From: Aeoliella mucimassa
Lineage (GTDB): Bacteria; Planctomycetota; Planctomycetia; Pirellulales; Lacipirellulaceae
Reading direction: 5' to 3'
DNA: 64,000 bases
Assembly: GCF_007748035.1 (NCBI RefSeq)
Contig: NZ_CP036278.1
Coordinates: forward strand, 1,426,001-1,490,000
Positions 18,154 to 26,807 of the stretch are shown in pieces. The position numbers were made by a program, and so were the translations under genes. Each line of letters starts with the position of its first letter. The first letter of the stretch is position 1. Under the pieces are notes generated by a model that was not told the DNA's origin, searched no databases, and saw nothing but the letters and a program-made list of their open reading frames with translations.

Positions 18154-18236
18154 TTCGAGCTTCAAGCAAATGCGGCGCTCGCTCAAGCGACAAGCAGCAG
18201 GCGGTTGCACGATTGCTCTCCAACGCACTGCGCTAA

Positions 18237-18689
18237 ATGTCTACCATTCAAAAGTATACACCCATGTATGAAACCCCTCTGCGTATCGCTATCTTTCTGG
18301 CACTGTGTGGCTTTATAGCTGGCTGCAACAACCGTGATGTCACGCTAGTACCGGTCTCTGGGCGGGTGCTCATTGACGGGCAACCTGTTCCATGCGGGTC
18401 GCTTCAAGTACTGCCTGCGGGGTATCGCCCTGCTTTTGGCAAGCTTGACGAAAACGGGAGATTCGAATTGACCACACACACCGCGGGGGATGGGTGCGTA
18501 CCTGGTAAGCACAAGGTCACGATCACCGCCATGGAGATGCAGCCCAACAGCCGCCAGAAATGGTACGCCCCCAAGAAGTATTCCAATCCCTCCATGTCGA
18601 ATGTCATGATTGAGATCACGGAAGAGACCGCTGATTTGGAAATTGACCTCACCTGGGACGGTGGCAAACCGTTCGTGGAGAGCTTCTAG
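18237..18689 (+). CDS. Small lipoprotein with carboxypeptidase-regulatory-like fold
   Basis: A 150-residue protein with a lipoprotein signal; the lipobox FIAGC places the lipidated cysteine at residue 30. An alternative ATG nine codons later gives a shorter signal. The mature part begins VTLVPVSGRVLIDGQPV, the Ig-like/transthyretin-like pattern of the planctomycete DUF1559-associated lipoproteins, and continues as GKHKVTITAMEM. It follows the DUF1559 gene by 83 bp, a frequent pairing in this phylum. Probably outer-membrane or periplasmic; function unknown. Confidence 0.8.
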   Translation: MSTIQKYTPMYETPLRIAIFLALCGFIAGCNNRDVTLVPVSGRVLIDGQPVPCGSLQVLPAGYRPAFGKLDENGRFELTTHTAGDGCVPGKHKVTITAMEMQPNSRQKWYAPKKYSNPSMSNVMIEITEETADLEIDLTWDGGKPFVESF

Positions 18690-18985
18690 ATCTCAAAGTA
18701 CTGTGATCTTGTAATCTGCGGACTAATACCCAGAAGCCTCAAGTGGTCGGTATCCTCATAGCACAACATTCGTGCTCAGGATCCATACAACGCAGTCAGA
18801 AGACGGAAGCTCACATCGCTTGTCGCAACAAGATCCAGTTGTCTCGTTATTTGGAGATAAAAGCAGGTAACTGCGGAAAAGATAGTTGAAGTGGTGTCTT
18901 GTTGCCTCGACTTGAACCGTGTGTTCTGAAGTTTGCCCAATTAATCAGGGCAACCGAATCAATTATTCGTTGTGTCACAAGTTGA

Positions 18986-21900
18986 TCACCACCTTCGAAT
19001 GACCTCTGTTGCCAAGTTCGCAAACACTTCTTCCACTGCTCGCAATTCAGTTGATGTATCGTATCGCTCGTCGCCATGGCTGCCCTCAAAGTCTGCTAGC
19101 TTCTCAGGACTCTTAGAGCTTTGCTTCTCTTGTGGATCGTTTGAGTACCAGAATGGAAGAGACGCTTCGGCCCGTGCGGAACTCCAGGATTGCGGTAATG
19201 AATCCTTTATGAGTTTGACGGGACCTGCAACTCGGCTTGTCGTGGCCTTGGGGAGAATGAAGTAGGGAAGCTTTGCAGACGACTCGACTTGCGTGTCCTT
19301 GACGTTTGTATCTGCAGCAATAGTCGCTGAAGTCGTATCATTCGTGGTGACTACTGTCACTGCTGGGGAGGAAGGTGAGGTCTGCAGGGACGCCGGTTGA
19401 TTGAACGGGATAGTGGCACCTAAGTTGTCTCGCCAGATCGTGTAGTCGGCAAGGCTAACCACACCGTCCAGGTTACCATCTGCGCCGGTGCCTGGCGTGG
19501 CCACTTCCTGGCCGAACTGGGTTTTCCAGACGAGGTAGTCGGCTTGTTCAACCGTACCATTTCCATCGTAGTCTCCGGGAAGCAGAATCGCTTCGAAGGT
19601 TGCTTCGTTCAGCGCCGACCACTCGCCACCATTGAGCGCACGGGCTTTTACCGTGACGCCGGGGGTAACCAACACAGGCGTGGTGTATTCCTGCCCCACA
19701 ATGTCGCCCCCCATCGCCCTTGGATCCGTACCATCCAGCGTGTAATAGATGACACCACTGGTGCTTGTGATGTCCAGGTTGATACCGCCCGCAGCTATCT
19801 GGCCGCCTTGTTGGCTAAAAACGGGGGCATCAACCGAAGGATACAGGCCGGCGGAACGCAACTGGTTGATAAACACATTGGTGCGACCAGTCAGGAAGGT
19901 ATCGACAACCGATTGTCCCTCCGCTTCCCATTGAGTCTTGGTCAAGGGGGTACTGCGGTGCATGTCACCCCATCGAGCGCTCTCGGCCACGATGGCGTTC
20001 TCCATCTCCGTTAGTAGAGACTGGTACCGAGAGATGGTTTCGTCGGGAGTCAGGGCACCATCGTTGAATAAGGCGCGGTAGGCGTGGTCGGCGAACTGTA
20101 TCCGGAATTCCTCATTGTTTCTCAGGTAGCTGTAAGGCAACGCCGCCTCAACGTTAACATTTAGTCGATTGGTGTTAATGCTTGAGCCGAACAGATTCAT
20201 CGTCGACTCGGCGTCCCAGCTCACGAATTTGAAGCCGGTGCTGTCCAGCCCCCGCTCTCTCACCGCGTACCAGTTGCGGTGCGGCCAGTCGACATTTCCG
20301 CCGTAGAAGTTGACGAGTAAATAGTCGATATAGTTGTCGATGTCCAAGTAGTCTTCATAAGCGGGGTTGTTCGAACCATCGGGGTTAGCACCTTGCAGAC
20401 GCTGGTACGCCGCGGCGCGCTCGCTCGATGTTCCGCTACCCGCCTGTTGCGCTAACGCCACCATGGCATTCCAGGCGTCCAGGTCGCCATTGGTTGGACT
20501 GCCATCGTTGATCGCGTCCCAGTTGTCTTTGTCCCCACCGAAATACATGGCCGCAAACGAGGCGTCGGGACGTTCGGTTGGGTTGTAGACGCCCCAGTAG
20601 ACCCCATTGATATAGAGATGCACTCGGTTGCTGTGCGACGCGACCTGTCCCAACGCAGCCAGTGTTCTGCTTGCGAATGCGTCGCGGGCGTATTGGGGAT
20701 GCGTGCCTGCGCCGTCCCACGCGTAGCCGTCGTTCGATTCCATCCTCAGTGTGATGGTGTCGAAGCTTGCGACAGCATCATCGCCAAACAGAGGGAATTC
20801 GAGCTTCGTCGGGCCGTAGTCGTCCTTGAACAACAGGCGGAACGAGTGCTTCTTACTCAGGTCATGGCTGCGAAAGGCGCCGCCCTGAATGCGAATGCCT
20901 GCGTTCACCTGAAACCCCTCCGACCCATCCGGATAGATAAGTTCAACCGATGTAGCCCTCTCGTAGGCCACGCCGCTGTTGGTCGACTGGGTGTAGATGC
21001 CGTCAGGCCCGAACAAATCATCCGTTTCCATCACGATCGAAAGCGTGGGAATCGCGAGCAGGTCGTTCTGGATCGTGCTTGCGTACTGGCCACCGAATAG
21101 ATCGCCGCCGAGCGAGTTTCCTGCGCTGTCGAAGTTGCCGATCACGTCGGGGTCCATGCCGTAGTCGGGGGATACCCCTCCCCAGCTAGTTGGGAACCCC
21201 GTCGCGAGTGTTGATGAATAGCTCTGAGATACAACGTCGTGAACGAACACGTAGGTGCTGCCGACGATTGTGGAATCGTAGTAGCCTTCCTGGAACGCGG
21301 CAGCAAGGATGACCATGGTGCCGTCGATCGGGATGGGGGACGTGTAAAGCAGGCCGGAATCGGGTGTCGGTGGGGCCCCGTTGGTGGTGTAGTAGATCTG
21401 CGAGCCGGCCGTCTCGTTGCTGATCGAAAGTCTCAACTCGTTGCTGTAGAAACCGTGCGGCACGCTAAACTTCGGAGTGCTCACAAAACCAAGCCTCCCT
21501 TCTCCGTTTGGTGCGCCGGGCGTAGGAGTCTCGTAGTAGAACTCCGTCGCAGCCGACATATCCAGCAATGCCGCGGTTAGCTGTGGCCGCGAGAGCAACT
21601 GACTGCTGAAGTCGTTGTCGTTCAACGCCTGAAATGCCAGCACGTTGTTGCCAGGCACGAGCAGGTCGTGAAATTCACTCAGGTCGAAACGTTTGGGGCT
21701 TAACGCGTCGGAGGCTTCGCGTTCCTCCAAAGCGAGCGACTGCCAGTTAAGATTCTCCGGGGCGTTTTCCACCACGATCCTCTCGCCATTCAAGTACGCG
21801 ACGAAACCATCGTTAAACTGCATGTCCATCCACAACGCGCCCAGCGCCGACGGATCGACCACATTAAACTCAACGCGCTGATAGATGCTGCTGCGGGTTT

Positions 21901-23104
21901 GCTCCCATTCGGACTGCAGGTCAAGATCGACTAGTTGGTCCATGTTGAATTCCCGCGAGCTGAACAATTCAATCTCGGCCATTTGGATCGAGTTGGGCAT
22001 GTTGCTGCCGGTTACGCCGTACTCGGTCTGAAAGTCGAAACGATAGGAGGAATAGCCCGTGGTGTTAGAGAACTCATAGAGCCTCGTCTCAAAGCGATCT
22101 TCGAAGTCTTGGGCATTTCTACCATCGACGACTGTAAACGTTTCTCCGTCGTTGGAGCCGCTCAGCGTCCAGCTATACGGGTCGCGGTTCGATGCGTCGT
22201 TCGCCGACGTGATCGTGTACCCATCGATAATGCGCGGCAAACCGTCGGTGAAGTGGATTTCATAGTAGGTGCCCGACGGAGCGAAGGCCAACCACTTGGT
22301 TGCGTCGGTGTTGTCTAACGCCTTGGCGGGTTCTTCGCCGGTGGGGGAGTTGCTTGAAGACCCACCCTCGAAAGCGACCGTCAGGATGCCGTCGTCCTCC
22401 GGGTCGGTGAGGTCACCGCCCACGAGGTCGCTAAGCTCGATACCGTTGGCTGGTCCAGGGGAATGTCCTATTGAGGAGTCGTATCCGACTCCAGGGCCAC
22501 TTGCGCTCTGCGGCCAGGAGGAATCGTCGAATGCGATTTGGGTCCAGGCGGGGGACGCCCCCGTGTCAAACACGTCCGAAGTCGGCACCCACGCCGACGT
22601 AGTCGTCGAGTCGTCGATAAGGTTCACGATCTGGGTGTTCACGCCGTAAGAGACATCGGTCAGTTGTTGTGGGAACTCCGGCGCGTACGACCAGGCGATG
22701 TTCTCCAGCGGATCGGTAAGCCCCAGAAATTCTCCGTTCGCGCTCAAAGCGAAGTCCGTATGGAGATTGCCTTCAGGGTCGATATAAGTCTCGGTTTCTT
22801 GGCTGGAAGCAAAGACGATGAGGTACTCGCCAGGCGACAAGATGGACTGCGGTAGGCTAGGGAAGGTCCACTTATCGAGGTTGTTGGCCTTGTCGGTCAA
22901 GTGCCAGCCGGCCAGGTCAATCACGTCTTTGGTTGGGTTGTAGATTTCAATCCAATCGCTGCTATTGCCATCACCGTCATCAAGCGAGTTGTCGTTCGAC
23001 GCGACGAACTCGGTGATGATGGGGGCCGAACTCAGCACGACTCGCGGTTCCAGTTTTTCGAAGGTAAGCGACCGAAGCGACTTTCGTGTGTTACAGACAT
23101 TCAT
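18986..23104 (-). CDS. LEPR-XLL surface protein with lamin-tail, CotH-kinase and dockerin-like domains
   Basis: A 1372-residue protein. The N-terminus carries FEKLEPRVVLSS, the LEPR-XLL motif of planctomycete surface proteins. A lamin-tail domain follows (~30-135, NSSDWIEIYNPTKDVIDLAG), then a discoidin-like region (~240-385), a chitobiase C-terminal-like segment (~545-620) and a CotH-kinase domain (~680-1030, with LRMESNDGYAWDGAG and the WGVYNPTERPD block). A second chitobiase-like segment and two dockerin/EF-hand-like repeats (YDGNGTVEQADYLVW, LDGVVSLADYTIW) come near 1200-1260. It ends without a PEP-CTERM tail, in a low-complexity Ser/Thr-rich segment. CotH proteins in Bacillus are protein kinases of the spore coat; the surface role here is inferred. 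Confidence 0.9.
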   Translation of the reverse strand: MNVCNTRKSLRSLTFEKLEPRVVLSSAPIITEFVASNDNSLDDGDGNSSDWIEIYNPTKDVIDLAGWHLTDKANNLDKWTFPSLPQSILSPGEYLIVFASSQETETYIDPEGNLHTDFALSANGEFLGLTDPLENIAWSYAPEFPQQLTDVSYGVNTQIVNLIDDSTTTSAWVPTSDVFDTGASPAWTQIAFDDSSWPQSASGPGVGYDSSIGHSPGPANGIELSDLVGGDLTDPEDDGILTVAFEGGSSSNSPTGEEPAKALDNTDATKWLAFAPSGTYYEIHFTDGLPRIIDGYTITSANDASNRDPYSWTLSGSNDGETFTVVDGRNAQDFEDRFETRLYEFSNTTGYSSYRFDFQTEYGVTGSNMPNSIQMAEIELFSSREFNMDQLVDLDLQSEWEQTRSSIYQRVEFNVVDPSALGALWMDMQFNDGFVAYLNGERIVVENAPENLNWQSLALEEREASDALSPKRFDLSEFHDLLVPGNNVLAFQALNDNDFSSQLLSRPQLTAALLDMSAATEFYYETPTPGAPNGEGRLGFVSTPKFSVPHGFYSNELRLSISNETAGSQIYYTTNGAPPTPDSGLLYTSPIPIDGTMVILAAAFQEGYYDSTIVGSTYVFVHDVVSQSYSSTLATGFPTSWGGVSPDYGMDPDVIGNFDSAGNSLGGDLFGGQYASTIQNDLLAIPTLSIVMETDDLFGPDGIYTQSTNSGVAYERATSVELIYPDGSEGFQVNAGIRIQGGAFRSHDLSKKHSFRLLFKDDYGPTKLEFPLFGDDAVASFDTITLRMESNDGYAWDGAGTHPQYARDAFASRTLAALGQVASHSNRVHLYINGVYWGVYNPTERPDASFAAMYFGGDKDNWDAINDGSPTNGDLDAWNAMVALAQQAGSGTSSERAAAYQRLQGANPDGSNNPAYEDYLDIDNYIDYLLVNFYGGNVDWPHRNWYAVRERGLDSTGFKFVSWDAESTMNLFGSSINTNRLNVNVEAALPYSYLRNNEEFRIQFADHAYRALFNDGALTPDETISRYQSLLTEMENAIVAESARWGDMHRSTPLTKTQWEAEGQSVVDTFLTGRTNVFINQLRSAGLYPSVDAPVFSQQGGQIAAGGINLDITSTSGVIYYTLDGTDPRAMGGDIVGQEYTTPVLVTPGVTVKARALNGGEWSALNEATFEAILLPGDYDGNGTVEQADYLVWKTQFGQEVATPGTGADGNLDGVVSLADYTIWRDNLGATIPFNQPASLQTSPSSPAVTVVTTNDTTSATIAADTNVKDTQVESSAKLPYFILPKATTSRVAGPVKLIKDSLPQSWSSARAEASLPFWYSNDPQEKQSSKSPEKLADFEGSHGDERYDTSTELRAVEEVFANLATEVIRRW

Positions 23105-23423
23105 AGGAGTGCAGGTTTCCGGCAGTTGCGATTGCGAGCATGATTGGAGGCTCGCACTTTGAATGGGAAAATCAGAGAAGAGTATCTATGGCAACTTGAT
23201 GGGGGAGGAGAAGAGTTGTTTCGTAATCGAGTGGAGACGGAGGTGATGAAACGCACCGCCGCATAAGAACAGTTAATGCAAACCCCACGAGTTCGGTGTT
23301 TCCAATTCATTCATTGTAAATCCGGCTCGTTCTTTGAGCTACCGATATTGTGGAAGAGCAGTGACCTCGCTCGGGGAGCGGCTCGCTCGAAATCCCTTTC
23401 TTGATGCCGGAAGAGTGAGAGCT
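23105..23423. other. Intergenic region, no gene seen
   Basis: It lies upstream of the CotH gene and downstream of the hexapeptide acetyltransferase gene, both leftward. It should contain the CotH promoter. No ribosome site, RNA or hairpin stands out. Confidence 0.35.
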
Positions 23424-23999
23424 TTAGCCATCTCCTTCCACTTGCTTCAGATGTTTAGCTGGAACGCCTCCCACTATCGTTCCACTAGGGACGTCTTTCG
23501 TGACAACTGCTCCAGCGGCTACGACGGCTCCCTCGCCGATGGTGATGCCTGGTAATACCGTTGCTCCCGCACCGATCCAGGCATGCTTCCTGATGATGAC
23601 TTGGCCAGGCACAAGGGTCTTTCGGTGTTGGATGTCGACCGGATGGTCTTCGGACGTGATGTTGACGCGAGGGCCGATCATCACATCGTCTTCGATCATG
23701 ATGCCACCAAGGTCGAGCAGTGAGCATGCGTGGTTGATAAAGACGTTTCGGCCGAGTGTGATGTTCCGTCCGTAGTTCGTGTATAGCGGAGGAAATAGTG
23801 TTGTGCTCTCGTCCACCTGACTCCCAATTAGTGTGCTCAGGAGGCGACGTACTTGGTCGGTGTCTTCGGCACTGTTGAGCTGCTGCAGCAAACGCAGTGC
23901 GCGGTTGACCTCCGCTGCTACTTGCCGGAAGCCCGGATCGTCGAGTGGGACCTGCTCACCAGATCGCAGCCTTGCGAATATGTCGTTGCTTTGTTCCAT
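23424..23999 (-). CDS. Hexapeptide O-acetyltransferase, maltose/galactoside acetyltransferase type
   Basis: A 191-residue left-handed beta-helix transferase. Residues ~75-185 carry hexapeptide repeats, including NITLGRNVFINHACSLLDLG, IGPRVNITSEDHPVD (catalytic histidine in the DHP context) and WIGAGATVLPGITIGEGAVV. The tail GTIVGGVPAKHLK is typical of LacA/Maa/NodL enzymes, which move acetyl from acetyl-CoA to a sugar hydroxyl. The start at MEQSNDIFARL (23999) fits the family; an in-frame ATG at 24029 would add ten residues. It diverges from the GNAT-BtaA pair. Confidence 0.88.
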   Translation of the reverse strand: MEQSNDIFARLRSGEQVPLDDPGFRQVAAEVNRALRLLQQLNSAEDTDQVRRLLSTLIGSQVDESTTLFPPLYTNYGRNITLGRNVFINHACSLLDLGGIMIEDDVMIGPRVNITSEDHPVDIQHRKTLVPGQVIIRKHAWIGAGATVLPGITIGEGAVVAAGAVVTKDVPSGTIVGGVPAKHLKQVEGDG

Positions 24000-24201
24000 G
24001 AAAGTGTCTCTGAGCAAGGGGGCACCCATGACCGGATTGCTGGCTCGGACTAAAGTTGCCGAGTCGCTCTATCTCTAGCGGTTCTCATTCAAGATGTTCT
24101 TCAACTTGTCGAACGACAATAGGTGTGGTCCAACGAGCAAAGTATAACAAACAAGTGCTAGAAAAAGGGTTCACAGCATAGAGTGGCAACCCGCAAGTTG
24201 C

Positions 24202-24885
24202 TTGCTTCTCGGTGCGAAGGCGTGGTACATTTCGCGTAGGTCGTTTCTTGTAGCAAACACTGGCTCAGGTGCAATCGCTGTGTCTGGCACTTTTCCTAAC
24301 GCCGACTTGCGTCGTGCTGATCGTTCGAGTCAGCCACGGTATGCGTTTCGGCTGGCGAGCACTGAGGAGGAGATCGCCCAGCTACAGCAACTCTTGTATC
24401 GTACGTTTGTGTTGGAAGTGCCTCGCTATGCCGACCCTGGCAGCGATCGGCTGGTCGATAAGTTTCACGACCAGAATCTATACTTCATCGCACTCCGTAA
24501 CGATCGCGTGTGTGGCATGCTTGCCACGCACGACCAGCCTCCTTATTCGTTTGCCGATGCGGTCGACGACCCCGCGATTGTCGACCAGTTGAGCTTGCCG
24601 CTGTGGGAAGCACGCATCCTCGCGGTCGAACCGAGTGAACGTTACGGGTTTGTGTTCGCTGGCCTCGCCTGCCTGGCGTTTACGCATGCCTTGCAGGAGG
24701 GCTGCAAACACATTGCCATCACCGGGTTGGCGACGCGGCAACGCATGTACGAACGGATGGGGTTCGCCGCGATCGGCCCGCCAGTGTTGCGGGGGAAGGA
24801 GCATTTTGTCCCGATGGCGATCGAACTGTCACGGATCCCTGCGCACGTGTGCCGAGACCTCGAACGTTGGCAAAAACGACACTGA
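24202..24885 (+). CDS. GNAT-family acyltransferase next to a BtaA-like gene
   Basis: A 227-residue protein, GNAT-like over about residues 48-200. RNDRVCGMLATHDQP, EARILAVEPSERYGF and TGLATRQRMYERMGFAAIGP follow the order of GNAT strands and the C-terminal helix. Its layout resembles the N-acyl amino acid synthase (FeeM-like) branch more than small N-acetyltransferases, but this is an inference. The start is unsettled: TTG at 24202 or GTG at 24280 (VSGTFPNADLRR). It ends 64 bp before the BtaA-like gene in the same direction, so a shared pathway is likely. Confidence 0.7.
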   Translation: MLLGAKAWYISRRSFLVANTGSGAIAVSGTFPNADLRRADRSSQPRYAFRLASTEEEIAQLQQLLYRTFVLEVPRYADPGSDRLVDKFHDQNLYFIALRNDRVCGMLATHDQPPYSFADAVDDPAIVDQLSLPLWEARILAVEPSERYGFVFAGLACLAFTHALQEGCKHIAITGLATRQRMYERMGFAAIGPPVLRGKEHFVPMAIELSRIPAHVCRDLERWQKRH

Positions 24886-24949
24886 GCGGAGTACTCCCAA
24901 GTCCGTTGCCAGCGTCGGCGGAGCGTGTTATGAATCGAGGGCCAGCAAC

Positions 24950-26155
24950 GTGAGTCTCCGTACACGCATCAATCAGTGGATGTTTCACCGCATCCACGGC
25001 CGAACGCTTGTGTTCAACGATTGTCGCGAAGACCCACGCATCGATCGCATCGCGCTCAACATCAACGCCGATGACGAAATCGTGGTGATTACTTCGGCCG
25101 GATGCAATGCGCTCGACTATCTGCTGTGTGGTCCTCGTCGCATCTACGCAGTCGATATCAACCCACGGCAGAACTGGCTCTTCGAGCTAAAGATCGCGGG
25201 GCTTCGCACGCTAGACTTCGACACCTTCTTTTCGTTTTTCGGGCGGGGCTACCTGCCGGATGCCGAAGAGCACTATCGGAAGTCGCTGCGTGCTCAGCTG
25301 TCAGCACCCGCGGCCGAGTATTGGGATCGCCAGATTCGCCGATTCCGGGGGCAGAAGCCTTCCCACTCGTTTTATCTGACGGGACCTTGTGGCACGTTCG
25401 CCAGGGCGATCAATGCTTACATTGATTACGTGATCCGGAAACGCGCCCTGGTTGATCGGCTCTTTCATGCGGCGACTTTGGAGGAGCAGCGCTCGCTCTA
25501 TGAGAACGAAGCCCGCGATGCTTTTTGGAAGCCGATGATTCGCTGGTTGGTGAGTCGCGATACGACCATGGCACTGTTAGGGGTGCCGCTCGCCCAGCGC
25601 CGGCAGCTAGAGAAGGACTACCAGGGGGGAGTCGCCCAATTTATTCAGGACGCGATGGATGCTGTGTTTACCGAGATCCCGCTGCGCGACAATTACTTTT
25701 GGCGCGTCTATCTCTATGGCAGCTACAGCGAAACATATTGCCCCGAGTATCTCACTCGTGAAGGGTTCGAGCAATTGCGACTCGATCGGTTGGATCGAGT
25801 GAGTACCCATAGTATGGCGGTGCATGAGTTCCTGGAGAGCCATCCAGGCAAAATCAGCAAGTTCGTTCTGCTGGATCATATGGATTGGTTAAGCACCCAT
25901 GCCCATCCCGTGCTGATTCGCGAATGGCAAAGCATCGTCGATACCGCAGAGCCTAACGCTCAGATCCTCTGGCGGAGCGGGGGACTCACGACCGACTTCG
26001 TGGAACGCCTGCCGGTAACGATCGAGGGCCGGAGTCATACCGTCGGCGAATTGCTCGACTACCAGCACGAACTCGCCCGCGAGCTGCACGCCAAAGATCG
26101 AGTGCATACGTATGGCAGTTTTACGATTGCGACACTTCGAGGCAGTCCAGGGTAG
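24950..26155 (+). CDS. BtaA-like protein (DUF3419), SAM:diacylglycerol 3-amino-3-carboxypropyltransferase family
   Basis: A 401-residue protein of the DUF3419/BtaA family. BtaA moves the aminocarboxypropyl group of SAM to diacylglycerol, giving the homoserine lipid precursor of betaine lipids. Length matches (about 400). Landmarks are VVITSAGCNALDYLLCGPRR followed by IYAVDINPRQNWLFELK (SAM-binding fold) and the later KFVLLDHMDWLS. It starts at GTG 24950 with GAGGG at 24937-24941. No BtaB N-methyltransferase is adjacent; the partner is the GNAT protein upstream, so the final product may differ from DGTS. Confidence 0.85.
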   Translation: MSLRTRINQWMFHRIHGRTLVFNDCREDPRIDRIALNINADDEIVVITSAGCNALDYLLCGPRRIYAVDINPRQNWLFELKIAGLRTLDFDTFFSFFGRGYLPDAEEHYRKSLRAQLSAPAAEYWDRQIRRFRGQKPSHSFYLTGPCGTFARAINAYIDYVIRKRALVDRLFHAATLEEQRSLYENEARDAFWKPMIRWLVSRDTTMALLGVPLAQRRQLEKDYQGGVAQFIQDAMDAVFTEIPLRDNYFWRVYLYGSYSETYCPEYLTREGFEQLRLDRLDRVSTHSMAVHEFLESHPGKISKFVLLDHMDWLSTHAHPVLIREWQSIVDTAEPNAQILWRSGGLTTDFVERLPVTIEGRSHTVGELLDYQHELARELHAKDRVHTYGSFTIATLRGSPG

Positions 26156-26243
26156 GGCTTCGCTGGGGGAATTCCCATTCTGAGATTGCGTCGGTTTTCG
26201 CTGGAAAATGGCCACAGGTGGTGTTCTAATGGACAGGTAAGTG

Positions 26244-26283
26244 AGGCTGTCGGCTTTCAGCTGATAGCTGTCGGCTGATAGCT
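26244..26283. repeat. Short nested direct repeat
   Basis: GCTGTCGGCT occurs twice, interleaved with CTGATAGCT twice, in forty bases just after the BtaA-like gene. It is non-coding and adjoins the dispersed repeat that follows. Confidence 0.6.
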
Positions 26284-26289
26284 TTATTT

Positions 26290-26807
26290 AATGAAAGGAG
26301 GTTTGCGAAATGTGATGCTTGCGATGAACTCGAACCTTCAGCGACGCGCAGGCGAATGGTCGGTTGCGTGGGCGTTCGTTGCTGCGCGTGTGGGTAATTT
26401 GGGTGATGGGGCTGCGTCGCTGTCGCTCCTGGTCCCATCCTACGAGTCGCTCGTTGGTGACGCGTTCGAAATGGCTAGCTGAGATCTTTCAGTCGCCGGA
26501 AGCTCCCTCAAGATGACATTCCGCAATCCGCAATCCCCAATCGTTTCCCTTCTCAAAATACTTTCCCATGGGTGGGAATCTATTTTGGGCAACTATCACG
26601 GAGGTGTTGATGCAACTCACTGCTGGTAAACGACTTGCGATAGATTCCCAGCGCGAAAATAGATTCCCACTCGATGCGTTTTGGGAAATGGGAATCTATT
26701 CAAGACCGAAAACCACTAGTTTTGCAGCGTGGGCGCGGATTCAATTTTCCCATTGGTGGGTAAATTGGGAATCTATTTGCGCAGCGATGGGAATCTATTC
26801 GTCACGA
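26290..26807 (-). repeat. Dispersed non-coding repeat, copy A, with six GGGAATCTATT motifs
   Basis: This gene-free stretch holds the 11-mer GGGAATCTATT at 26574-26584, 26690-26700, 26767-26777 and 26789-26799, and its reverse complement at 26659-26669. One near copy (last base differing) is at 26640-26650. Read on the minus strand, the left part (GGGAGCTTCCGGCGACTGAA..., then GCAGCAACGAACGCCCACGC, CATTCGCCTGCGCG) aligns with 40316-40560 on the plus strand. The motif pairs could form hairpins. Open frames here are not credible. Confidence 0.65.

Noticed and set aside
26290-26807. CRISPR array at the GGGAATCTATT repeats
   Set aside because: The motif is only 11 bases, occurs in both orientations with irregular spacing, and no cas gene is nearby.
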